Origin: Collinsella aerofaciens
Lineage (GTDB): Bacteria > Actinomycetota > Coriobacteriia > Coriobacteriales > Coriobacteriaceae
Direction of reading: 5' to 3'
DNA length: 62,634 bases
Assembly (NCBI RefSeq): GCF_015561195.1
Contig: NZ_JADMSU010000010.1
Span: forward strand, 1-62,634
The notes under the pieces: generated by a model
Seen by the model: the letters and a program-made list of their open reading frames with translations, nothing else
What the model was told of the DNA's origin: nothing
Databases searched by the model: none
Shown here: piece by piece, positions 16,429-24,512 of the stretch
Layout: every line of letters begins with the position of its first letter
How positions within the stretch are numbered: the first letter of the stretch is position 1
Translations under genes and position numbers: made by a program

Positions 16429-17847
16429 CTAGAAGATATGGCGTAGGTCTCCGCGGTTGAGGGCTTCGTCGAAGAGGTGCTTGAACACCACGCTGCCGTG
16501 CAGCCCGTCGTGCTCGAACTCGTTGGTTACCCAGGCATGCGAGTTACCCACGCGGCTGAGCGTATCGAGCTGCAGGCCCGAATCCACGTACATGTCGTCG
16601 AAATACACCGCAGCCTGCAGCGGCACCTCGTTGCATGCCAGGCGCTGCGGGTCGTAAATCTTGTCCCAGCTGGTGTCTTCCATCAGCAGGTCCATGGCGG
16701 GCTTAAATGGCTTGAGCTCTGGCATCTGCTCAAACATCCACGGGAACATGGCCTCGCCGGTAAACATGAGCGGGCGCGCGAGCGTGTCGAACTCGGCGCG
16801 ATGGGCCTTTTCCCCGGCTGCTGCCCAGCGAATCGGCAGGGTGTCGCCGTCGGCGTAGATGAATTCCTGCAGCGTCCAGTACAGCGGATTGGTGCGCGTA
16901 TTGGTGCGCTCGAAGGCGCGCATCAAAAAGCCGTCAGATACCGAGGCGCCGCAGCTTAGCGTGCCGTCGCCGCCAACAAACGCGTGGTCGATAATCCAGT
17001 GCATGCGCTCAAAGCTCGGCTTCATGCCAAAGTCGCTGCCCATGAGCTGCAGGCGCTCGACCGTCATCGGCGAGCCGTCGGGCAGCACGGGCTTTTGCTC
17101 CTCGAGGGCATCTGCCAGGGCCGCCACGCGCTCGATGTCGGCGGGGTAGCGATCGTAATACTGCTGGGTCTTAGCCGCCATGCGCGGGAAGGTGTGCGCG
17201 TAGACCTCGCTGGCGCTCGCCGGGACGTGCGGAATGCCACCGCAGGTAAAGCTCGCCGCCACGCCCTCGGGGAAGAGCGACAGGTAGCTCAGCGTCAAAA
17301 AGCCGCCGTAGCTTTGGCCGAGCGTGACCCAGGGCTTGCCGCCAAAGCCCACTAGGCGCAGGTACTCAAAATCGCGCACGATGGAGCTGGCGAGGTGGCG
17401 CTTGAGGAAGTCCGCCTGCGAGCGGGCCGCATCGGCGCCGGCTGCCTCGGCGCGCTCGCCCAAGGCCGCGATCGTGCGTCCGTCAACACAGCTGCTGCGT
17501 CCGGTGCCGCGCTGGTCGGGCAGCACGACGCGGAAATGCTTGACGGCCTCTTCGATCCAGCCATCGCTTGTGGGCGACAGCGGACGCGGGCTCTCGCCAC
17601 CGGGGCCACCCTGCAAAAACAGGAGCAGCGGCAGATCGTCGTTGATGCGGTCGGGCGCGCAAACCACGCGATAGAAGAGCTTGATGCTCTCGGGCGCGCC
17701 GGCGATGGGTGCCGGCATAGCGCCGCGGCGCATGGTGCTGCCGACGGCCAGGAGCATCGGCTCCAGGCCGCGCCAGTCGAGGGGGACATCGATGCTGTGG
17801 TCCTCGACATACAGGCCGGGGACGTGGTACGAAGTGATGAGCGCCAT
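16429..17847 (-). CDS. Alpha/beta hydrolase, prolyl-aminopeptidase (S33) type
   Basis: 472 residues. The oxyanion-hole segment LQGGPGGES, the acidic/basic VLPDQRGTGRS and the nucleophile elbow GQSYGGF are the signature of family S33 peptidases, which remove N-terminal proline from peptides. A likely catalytic His is in the C-terminal HDGLHGS. The protein has a large cap insert, like the long proline iminopeptidases. The ATG has GGAAG upstream. It sits, reversed, between proB and proA: both branches would supply proline, by synthesis or from peptides. That link is inferred from position only. Confidence 0.82.
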   Translation of the reverse strand: MALITSYHVPGLYVEDHSIDVPLDWRGLEPMLLAVGSTMRRGAMPAPIAGAPESIKLFYRVVCAPDRINDDLPLLLFLQGGPGGESPRPLSPTSDGWIEEAVKHFRVVLPDQRGTGRSSCVDGRTIAALGERAEAAGADAARSQADFLKRHLASSIVRDFEYLRLVGFGGKPWVTLGQSYGGFLTLSYLSLFPEGVAASFTCGGIPHVPASASEVYAHTFPRMAAKTQQYYDRYPADIERVAALADALEEQKPVLPDGSPMTVERLQLMGSDFGMKPSFERMHWIIDHAFVGGDGTLSCGASVSDGFLMRAFERTNTRTNPLYWTLQEFIYADGDTLPIRWAAAGEKAHRAEFDTLARPLMFTGEAMFPWMFEQMPELKPFKPAMDLLMEDTSWDKIYDPQRLACNEVPLQAAVYFDDMYVDSGLQLDTLSRVGNSHAWVTNEFEHDGLHGSVVFKHLFDEALNRGDLRHIF

Positions 17848-17959
17848 GTGATACTTCCGTTCGTTGCGGTGTTTCGGGTTGACCAATTCTACCGCCGCGG
17901 GTGAGGTCATGCGCAAATCGGCTACCATGGTTGCAAACTTCTAGGAGAAAGGGCCGCCC

Positions 17960-19246
17960 ATGTCGGTCGTTATAGCCACGTATGTCCACGATCTTGCCGT
18001 TGCCGCCAAGGCAGCGTCGGCCTCGCTTGCCACGGCGAGCGACGAGCAGCGCCAGGAGGCCGTGCGCGCCATGGCCGCAGCGCTGCGCAACGGTGTCGGC
18101 TCCATCGTCGCCGCTAACGAGCTCGATATGTCCGCCGCGCGCGATGCGGGCACCTCGGCGGGACTCCTCGACCGTCTGCTGCTGACGCCCGAGCGCGTTG
18201 AGAGCATGGCCGCCGGCCTGGAGAAGCTCGCCGAGCTGCCCGATCCCGTGGGCCGCGTGCTCGATCACCGTGTGCTTGCGAGTGGCGTGGACCTTACGCG
18301 CGTGAGTGTGCCGCTGGGCCTGGTTGCTATGGTCTACGAGGCGCGCCCCAACGTGACGGCCGACGCCGCGGGCATCTGCATCCGCACCGGCAACGCCTGC
18401 ATTCTGCGCGGCGGTTCGCTAGCCTATCACTCGTGCGCCATGATTTCTGAGCTGCTGGCCGATGCGCTCGAGACCAAGGGCTTCCCGCGCGAGGCCGTGT
18501 CGATGATCGAGTCTACCGACCGCGAGGCCACCGGCGAGCTCATGAAGCTCCGCGGCGTCGTCGATGTGCTCATTCCGCGTGGCGGTGCGGGCCTGATCCA
18601 GCGCTGCGTGCGCGAGTCGCTCGTTCCGGTGATCGAGACGGGCACGGGCAACTGCCACATCTACGTCCATGAATCCGCCGACTTTGATAAGGCGCTCAAT
18701 ATTATCGTCAATGCCAAGACGCAGCGCGCGGGCGTGTGCAATGCTGCCGAGTCGCTGCTTGTGGACCGCGCCGTGGCCGACGCGTTTTTGCCCGCGGCCG
18801 TGGCTGTGCTGCACGACCACGGTGTGCTTATTCACGGCGATGAGGCCACGTGCGCCGCATGCGCCGATGCCGGTCTTGCCGAGGGCGGCGACTGCGTGGC
18901 CGCGACCGAGGAGGATTGGGGCCGCGAGTACCTGGCGCTCGAGATGAGCGTGAAGGTCGTTGCGAACGAGGACGAGGCCATCGCGCACATCAACCGCTAT
19001 GGCACCATGCATTCCGAGGCCATCATCGCCGAGGACGCGGACGCCTGCGAGCGCTTCCTGGACGCAATCGATGCCTCGGCCGTGTATGCCAACGCCAGCA
19101 CGCGCTTTACCGACGGCGGTGAGTTTGGCCTGGGCGCCGAGATCGGCATCTCGACCCAAAAGCTCCACGCCCGTGGCCCCTTTGCCGCCGAGGCCCTCAC
19201 CACCTACAAATACAAGCTCCGAGGCACCGGTCAGGTTCGCCCCTAA
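17960..19246 (+). CDS. proA: Gamma-glutamyl phosphate reductase
   Basis: Second step of proline synthesis: NADPH reduces glutamyl-5-phosphate to the semialdehyde. 428 residues, of normal length, with aldehyde-dehydrogenase fold. Signature segments are YEARPNVTADAAGICIRTGNACILRGG and RAGVCNAAESLLV with the catalytic Cys260. AGGAGAAAGG precedes the ATG. It faces away from the S33 gene and shares with it a 112-base divergent promoter region. A family B palindrome follows the stop and probably ends the transcript. Confidence 0.95.
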   Translation: MSVVIATYVHDLAVAAKAASASLATASDEQRQEAVRAMAAALRNGVGSIVAANELDMSAARDAGTSAGLLDRLLLTPERVESMAAGLEKLAELPDPVGRVLDHRVLASGVDLTRVSVPLGLVAMVYEARPNVTADAAGICIRTGNACILRGGSLAYHSCAMISELLADALETKGFPREAVSMIESTDREATGELMKLRGVVDVLIPRGGAGLIQRCVRESLVPVIETGTGNCHIYVHESADFDKALNIIVNAKTQRAGVCNAAESLLVDRAVADAFLPAAVAVLHDHGVLIHGDEATCAACADAGLAEGGDCVAATEEDWGREYLALEMSVKVVANEDEAIAHINRYGTMHSEAIIAEDADACERFLDAIDASAVYANASTRFTDGGEFGLGAEIGISTQKLHARGPFAAEALTTYKYKLRGTGQVRP

Positions 19247-19247
19247 A

Positions 19248-19280
19248 CCTACCAAAAAGGGACAGGTTTATTTTGGCAGG
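19248..19280. repeat. Palindromic repeat, family B copy 1
   Basis: CCTACCAAAA and TTTTGGCAGG arms flank AGGGACAGGTTTA, with a T4 run after. It starts one base after the proA stop. Other copies are at 20018-20050 and, inverted, 21268-21300, on both sides of the RAYT gene. Confidence 0.8.
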
Positions 19281-19417
19281 TTTTATCTGCGGTTTTGCCG
19301 GGCGACACGCTCGCCCGGCTTTTTCCTCCGCAAACCTTTTCTGCCTTTCGGCTTGAGCCGCGGCGATATACGATAGTGACACCGTGTCCTAGCACAGAAT
19401 CACCAGGAGGTATTGCC

Positions 19418-20017
19418 ATGTCCCAGACGCTTTCCGCCGGAATCACCCGCGACCGTGCGTTCGAACTGCTCAACGAGCACAACAAGGACCCGTTCCACAT
19501 CACCCACGGCGAGACCGTCGAGGGCACCATGCGCTATTTTGCGCGCGAGTTCGACCCCGAGAACGAGGAGTTCTGGGGCATCGTCGGCCTGCTGCACGAC
19601 TTGGATTGGGAGGAGCATGAGGACGATCCCATGAACCACACCATCTATGCGGCCGAGATCCTCGAGGGCGAGGGCGCATCGCCCGAGCTCATTCGCGCCA
19701 TCCAGACGCACGCGTCCGATTTCAACACCTCGCTGCCCAAGCCCGAGCTGCAGATGGAGAAGATCCTGTTCGCCTGCGACGAGCTCACCGGCTTGATCGG
19801 CGCTGCCGTCATCATGCGTCCGAGTAAGAGCGTCATGGACTTTACGACCAAGTCGCTCAAGAAGAAGTTCAAGGACAAGCGCTTTGCCGCCGGCTGCTCG
19901 CGCGACGTGATTTCGCAGGGCGCCGAGATGCTGGGCTGGGAGCTTCCCGAGCTCTTCGACCGCACCATCGCGGCCATGCAGTCCTTCGCGCCTGACCGCG
20001 ACACCTTCCAGGCCTAA
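19418..20017 (+). CDS. HD-domain phosphohydrolase-like protein
   Basis: 199 residues with the HD pattern: FHITHGETVEGTMRYFAREF, then LLHDLDWEEHEDDP with the His-Asp metal pair, and later ACDELTGLIGAAVIMRP. HD proteins are metal-dependent phosphohydrolases; small stand-alone ones of this kind are often annotated only as HDIG-domain proteins. AGGAGGT precedes the ATG. It appears to be a single-gene unit between two family B repeats. The substrate cannot be predicted. Confidence 0.85.
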   Translation: MSQTLSAGITRDRAFELLNEHNKDPFHITHGETVEGTMRYFAREFDPENEEFWGIVGLLHDLDWEEHEDDPMNHTIYAAEILEGEGASPELIRAIQTHASDFNTSLPKPELQMEKILFACDELTGLIGAAVIMRPSKSVMDFTTKSLKKKFKDKRFAAGCSRDVISQGAEMLGWELPELFDRTIAAMQSFAPDRDTFQA

Positions 20018-20050
20018 CCTGCCAAAAAGGGACAGGTTTATTTTGGTAGG
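20018..20050. repeat. Palindromic repeat, family B copy 2
   Basis: CCTGCCAAAA and TTTTGGTAGG arms with the AGGGACAGGTTTA core, touching the stop codon of the HD gene. It is the left bracket of the RAYT gene; the right bracket at 21268-21300 is inverted relative to it. Confidence 0.8.
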
Positions 20051-20187
20051 TTTTATCTGGGAAAACGCTTCCGTTGGACGTTATTCAGCGGAATCGTTTT
20101 CTTTTTGACGCGGTGATGCCGGCGAATGGCGGCGCTTCGCGGCAGACGGCCATGCTTTGCCGTATTCGTAATTCGGCATGCGCATTG

Positions 20188-20946
20188 CTAAGCGGCGTTC
20201 TTGATAATCCATACCCCCAGTCCGGTTAGCAACTGAACCTGCTTAATTGTCAGCCCTTCTTTTCGAAGCGCGAGTATCGCCTCATTGCGAAGTGCTTTGG
20301 AGACGGATTTGAGCTCCGTCGGAGCACATCCTACGACACTCTGCACGATTGCCGTGCCAAATTCACATAGATCTTCCTCACGAACCTTGGCTGTTGCGCT
20401 GGGGCGATAGGGAAGCGACGGCGCACTTTCCATGAGCTGAAGGTATGAGCGAGGTGTTGGGAATAAAACGCCGACAACGCTGCCGGTGACACGCGGCCGT
20501 GACCTGGCACTCATTAGATACTCGCGATGGCTGCTCCAGGGATATTCGTCGTATGCCGCCAGTCCTGCTTTTTGTGGATTCAGATGAATGTATCGAATTG
20601 CCTCAAGTAAATATACTTCCGACTTAATAGGCGAATCCCAAAACCGCTCCTGAAACACGTGGCCGATATGCCCTGTCCGCGCATTGTATCTACCCGCAAA
20701 CGACACGGCTATCGCGTGCATCGCGTCGCTCTTGCGGTCGTCCGGATCGTCGATGAGGAGATGAATGTGGTTTCCCATAAGGCACCAAGCGATAAGCTCA
20801 ATATTGTGTTTAGGGAGGATCACATCGAGGATCTGAAGCATGGCGATTCGGTCCTCGGCATCGTCAAACAGCAATTGCCCTCCGTTTCCACGCAACGTGA
20901 CGTGGAAATAACCGGTTGGTGACTTTGAACGAGGTTTTCTCGGCAT
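20188..20946 (-). CDS. REP-associated tyrosine transposase (RAYT), apparently intact
   Basis: 252 residues of the Y1/IS200-like transposase fold. The HUH motif is in GNHIHLL (His60, His62). The catalytic tyrosine is Tyr119 in AIRYIHLNPQKAG, the position that corresponds to Tyr115 of the E. coli enzyme. VFQERFWDSPI and YPWSSHREYL are usual companions. A C-terminal helix-turn-helix-like segment (LTIKQVQLLTGLGVWIIKNA) is extra. AAAGGAGG gives the start. RAYTs cut and move REP palindromes in single-stranded DNA, and this gene is bracketed by inverted family B palindromes. Lower G+C than its neighbours suggests a later arrival. Confidence 0.88.
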   Translation of the reverse strand: MPRKPRSKSPTGYFHVTLRGNGGQLLFDDAEDRIAMLQILDVILPKHNIELIAWCLMGNHIHLLIDDPDDRKSDAMHAIAVSFAGRYNARTGHIGHVFQERFWDSPIKSEVYLLEAIRYIHLNPQKAGLAAYDEYPWSSHREYLMSARSRPRVTGSVVGVLFPTPRSYLQLMESAPSLPYRPSATAKVREEDLCEFGTAIVQSVVGCAPTELKSVSKALRNEAILALRKEGLTIKQVQLLTGLGVWIIKNAA

Positions 20947-21267
20947 GGCCCCTCCTTTAGCTCGGATGGGCTGAAGATACCTCATTCGCAGGCATCGGTT
21001 GTCGAGATTCAGTTCACCGACAATAGCTGCTACCTGCCGAAATGTTATTGCGTTTTCAAATTGATGCTTTTTAATGGTAGCTGAGCAAGACGGGCACGCT
21101 TGTTGTGGATGTGGGTGTTGGTTGCGTCGATCTGGATGGTCCTCGCGTGATGTCATCGCAAATGGGCTTCACGCATTTCTACGGCGATAGAAAAATGACT
21201 GGGCGCTCACAAACAAAACGGAGCACCCGGCATTTACTGATTGTTTGTTGACGTTTGGCCAGATAAA

Positions 21268-21300
21268 ACCTGCCAAAATAAACCTGTCCCTTTTTGGCAG
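21268..21300. repeat. Palindromic repeat, family B copy 3 (inverted)
   Basis: CCTGCCAAAATAAACC and CTTTTTGGCAGG: the same element as copies 1 and 2 on the other strand. It lies one base before the CarD stop codon and may end CarD transcription. Confidence 0.8.
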
Positions 21301-21301
21301 G

Positions 21302-21787
21302 TTAGTTGAGGGCGGCTTGGGCTAGGCGAGCTTCGGCGGCCTCCTCGGTGACGCCCAAGGCCACGGCGAACTCCTCGATGGAGCGACGCTTGGCCTCCTT
21401 GAGTACGCGCATGTAGTAAGAGCTGGGCTTTTTATCGGCTTCCTCGGCCTGGCGAATGCGGTGCATCATGGTCTTTGCCACGCGGACCGTCTCGGGCGCG
21501 CCCAGCTTGAGCTGCTGCTTAAAGTGCGTCTCCTCAAGCGAGCTGTTGCGCTCGGTAAAGGTGTCGCACTCCAGCTCGTCATAGTGGCTCAGCAGGTGCT
21601 CGGCATCTTGCTGGGAGATGGCGGCATGCAAACGATCGGCCTGCGCCACGGGGTACATGAGGATCGTCTGCGCATGTCCCTGCTTGGTCTCGAGCAACAG
21701 CATGGGCTGCGGCGTGTCGTCCCTAAAACCGACGACGGTGCAGACTCCCTGACCCGGATGAATGACGTGTTGACCGATTGAGAACAT
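21302..21787 (-). CDS. CarD/CdnL family transcription regulator
   Basis: 161 residues. The N-terminal ~60 (FSIGQHVIHPGQGVCTVVGF, then LLLETKQGHAQTILMYPV) form the Tudor-like domain that binds the RNA polymerase beta subunit, as in CarD, CdnL and TRCF. The helical C-terminal part (KQQLKLGAPETVRVAKTMMHRIRQAEE, SSYYMRVLKEAKRRSIEE) would contact promoter DNA. Such proteins stabilise open promoter complexes, often at rRNA promoters. Length is normal and GGAGGT precedes the ATG. It is divergent from argS across a 342-base, lower-G+C region. Confidence 0.92.
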   Translation of the reverse strand: MFSIGQHVIHPGQGVCTVVGFRDDTPQPMLLLETKQGHAQTILMYPVAQADRLHAAISQQDAEHLLSHYDELECDTFTERNSSLEETHFKQQLKLGAPETVRVAKTMMHRIRQAEEADKKPSSYYMRVLKEAKRRSIEEFAVALGVTEEAAEARLAQAALN

Positions 21788-22129
21788 GCTACCTCCAACT
21801 TATACGAATTTGCGTATGTCTAGAATACCACGCTGACGTGCGGAAACCCTTACTTTATGCAGGAAAAGCACACAACTTCGATAGGTAAGAGTATTCGATA
21901 AAAGACACAGCTCATTCACACCTTTATGCATTTTCAACGCGTGCATAATCTGCAGGCAGACCGGCATCTTTGAGTGACTCCATACAAGCTGTAGTCAATT
22001 TTGTGCATATGCAATTTCGATTGGCTTTACCCTGCGACAGTGCCCGTCGCTTGTGATAGAGTGCTACAAACTCTGGCTTTTACCCTACGAGTGACCAAGA
22101 GCTCGGGGGCTTTAACACAAGGAGGATCT
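21788..22129. other. Divergent CarD / argS intergenic region
   Basis: 342 bases, clearly richer in A+T than its flanks, without a gene. It must hold the promoters of both genes. TATTCT on the CarD side and TAGAGT on the argS side could be -10 boxes, but neither has a convincing -35. No T-box or clear palindrome is seen. Confidence 0.5.
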
Positions 22130-23983
22130 ATGCCCGAGAAGATTGAAGAGCTGGTACGCGCTGCGCTTGCTGCGGCCCAGGAGGCCGGCGACCTTTCCGC
22201 ATTTGAACTTGACGATTGCGCTATCGAGCGACCGGCTGACACTTCTCATGGCGAGTGGACCTCTACCATGGCCCTGAAGTCCGCCAAGCTGGCCCACTGC
22301 GCCCCGCGCAAGATCGCCGAGGCCATCGTTGCCCATATGCCCGAGGATCCCGCGATCGAGAAGGTTGAGATCGCAGGCCCCGGTTTCATCAACTTCTACC
22401 TCTCCGTTGCCGTCAAGAATGCCATCTTTGGCGAGGCTCGCGAGAAGGGCATGGACTTCGCTAAGTCCAACGTCGGTGGTGGCCTGAAGACCCAGGTCGA
22501 GTTCGTTTCCGCCAACCCCGTCGGCCCCATGCACATCGGCCACGGCCGCTGGGCCGCGCTGGGCGATTCGCTCTGCCGCGTTATGGACCACGCCGGCTAT
22601 GAGATCCAGCGTGAGTTCTACATCAATGACCACGGCTCTCAGATGAACACCTTCGGCAACTCCATCAGCACGCGCTATATGCAGCTTGCCGACATCATCG
22701 CCAAGCAGGGCGTTGATATCGACGAGGCTCACAAGCTGCTGATCGCCGACCGTGACGCCTTTGTTGCCGACGAGAACGACGAGCATCCCGAGACCCATCC
22801 GTATCAGGACAACTTTGCCGAGACTCTGGGCAAGGACTCCTACGGCGGCGACTACATCATCGACGAGGCCGCCGAGTTCTGGCGCACCGACGGCGATAAG
22901 TGGGTCGACGCCGATCCGCAGGAGCGTATGGAGAGCTTCCGTGAGCGCGGCTATGTGAAGATGGTCGACAACATGCGCGACCTCTGCCACGCCGTCAACT
23001 GCGACTTTGACCGTTGGTACTCCGAGCGCTCGCTGTATGTGAAGGACACCGAGGGCGAGACCGCCGGCACCTCCGCCGTCGACCGCGCTTTTGAGAAGCT
23101 CGACAAGATGGGCTACCTCTACACCAAGGACGGCGCCCTGTGGTTCCGCTCCACCGATCTGGGCGACGACAAGGACCGCGTCCTGATTAAGTCCGACGGC
23201 GAGTATACCTACTTCGCCTCCGACGTTGCCTATCACTGGGATAAGTTCCAGCGCGTCGACCACGTCATCGACATCTGGGGCGCCGACCACCACGGCTACA
23301 TCGAGCGCGTCCGCTGCGTCTGCGACGCTCTTGGCTATCCCGGCAAGTTTGAGGTTCTGCTGGGCCAGCTCGTCAACCTACTGCGCAACGGCAAGCCCGT
23401 CCGCATGTCCAAGCGCAAGGGTACCATGGTGACCCTGCAGGAGCTCGTCGACGAGGTCGGCTCCGATGCCGCTCGCTACACGCTCATCTCCAAGAGCTCC
23501 AACCAGATGGTCGACTTCGACATCGAGGCCGTTAAGAAGCGCGACAACTCCAACCCGGTCTATTACGTGCAGTATGCTCACGCCCGCGTGTGCTCCATCC
23601 TGCGCCGTGCCGCCGACGTTACCGCCGAGCAGGCCGACGAGATGGGCATGAAGGCCGTTGCCGCCAAGGCCATCGGTGAGAACGTCGATTACTCGTTGCT
23701 AACCGACCCGACCGAGCTCGCCCTTTCGCGCAAGCTCAATGAGCTCACCGACCTGATCGCCAGCTGCGCTCGCGATCGCGCCCCGTTCCGTCTGACCCAC
23801 TTTGCCGAGGAGCTCGCCGGCGACTTCCACAGCTTCTACGCTGCCTGCCAGGTGCTGCCGAGCGAGGGCCGTCCCGTCGACCCCGAGCTTTCGCGCGCCC
23901 GTCTGGCAGCTTGCGACGCTGTCCGCGTGACGCTCGCCCTGGTGCTTACCCTCGTTGGCGTTTCCGCGCCCGAGCAGATGTAA
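22130..23983 (+). CDS. argS: Arginyl-tRNA synthetase
   Basis: Charges tRNA-Arg; class I. 617 residues. The N-terminal Add-1 domain is followed by the HIGH-type motif in ANPVGPMHIGHGRWAALGD near residue 130, the KMSK-type loop RMSKRKGTMVTL near 425, and an ArgRS anticodon-binding (DALR) domain ending in ALVLTLVGVSAPEQM. AAGGAGG gives the ATG. Upstream in-frame codons lie in A+T-rich DNA and are not expected to be translated. Monocistronic, with a strong terminator. Confidence 0.97.
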   Translation: MPEKIEELVRAALAAAQEAGDLSAFELDDCAIERPADTSHGEWTSTMALKSAKLAHCAPRKIAEAIVAHMPEDPAIEKVEIAGPGFINFYLSVAVKNAIFGEAREKGMDFAKSNVGGGLKTQVEFVSANPVGPMHIGHGRWAALGDSLCRVMDHAGYEIQREFYINDHGSQMNTFGNSISTRYMQLADIIAKQGVDIDEAHKLLIADRDAFVADENDEHPETHPYQDNFAETLGKDSYGGDYIIDEAAEFWRTDGDKWVDADPQERMESFRERGYVKMVDNMRDLCHAVNCDFDRWYSERSLYVKDTEGETAGTSAVDRAFEKLDKMGYLYTKDGALWFRSTDLGDDKDRVLIKSDGEYTYFASDVAYHWDKFQRVDHVIDIWGADHHGYIERVRCVCDALGYPGKFEVLLGQLVNLLRNGKPVRMSKRKGTMVTLQELVDEVGSDAARYTLISKSSNQMVDFDIEAVKKRDNSNPVYYVQYAHARVCSILRRAADVTAEQADEMGMKAVAAKAIGENVDYSLLTDPTELALSRKLNELTDLIASCARDRAPFRLTHFAEELAGDFHSFYAACQVLPSEGRPVDPELSRARLAACDAVRVTLALVLTLVGVSAPEQM

Positions 23984-24030
23984 TCTGCGGGTCATTTGAC
24001 CGTGTAGGTTTGGTTTAACTGAGCCCTATA

Positions 24031-24062
24031 AGCCCGATCTCCCACGGAGGTCGGGCTTTTTT
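24031..24062 (+). terminator. Terminator of argS
   Basis: GCCCGATCTCC, loop CAC, GGAGGTCGGGC and T6. Confidence 0.9.
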
Positions 24063-24107
24063 CGCAAACGCCGACGTATTGACGAATTTGGAACTGCTGG
24101 AAATACG

Positions 24108-24258
24108 AAACTATGCCGGTTTACTACGATGAATTGAGGAATTCCAACCACGCTGGCTTTTCGCAAAAAAGCGCAAGGCATCTACCTGCGGTTTTAGTTC
24201 AACCGGTTTCGGAGTAGTCGCGGTTGAGCGATTCATCGTAGTAAACCGCCATAGTTTT
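24108..24258. repeat. Long-arm inverted repeat (MITE-like hairpin)
   Basis: Arms of about 27 bases, starting AAACTATGCCGGTTTACTAC, are repeated inverted with one mismatch at 24231-24258, enclosing about 96 bases without a gene. The design equals the element at 104-226, with different sequence. It lies in the 529-base gap between argS and rho. Confidence 0.65.
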
Positions 24259-24307
24259 GGCGGAGGCGGTCAGATCTGTGGGCGGTAAATCAAAGAGTGT
24301 ACCTTTT

Positions 24308-24340
24308 GACTGGTCGTTTAAGAACGTCCCCGATGGCTAA
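24308..24340. repeat. Degenerate copy of repeat family D
   Basis: GACTGGTCGTTTAAGAACGTCCCCGATGGCTAA matches the unit at 3731-3764 with a handful of changes. It lies about 170 bases before rho. Confidence 0.45.
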
Positions 24341-24512
24341 GTTGCAGGTGGCGGCGGTTGTGTTACACTAACGCTGCGTAGTTGACGCAATCATCTCGAT
24401 ACAGATCAATGATGTCCGTCGTTTCGAACGGAACTAGACTGTTTAGCCGCCCTGAAGGTTTATGCAGGGAGCATGTGATCACAGGGCTTGAAAAGAAAGT
24501 TGAGCAAACACT

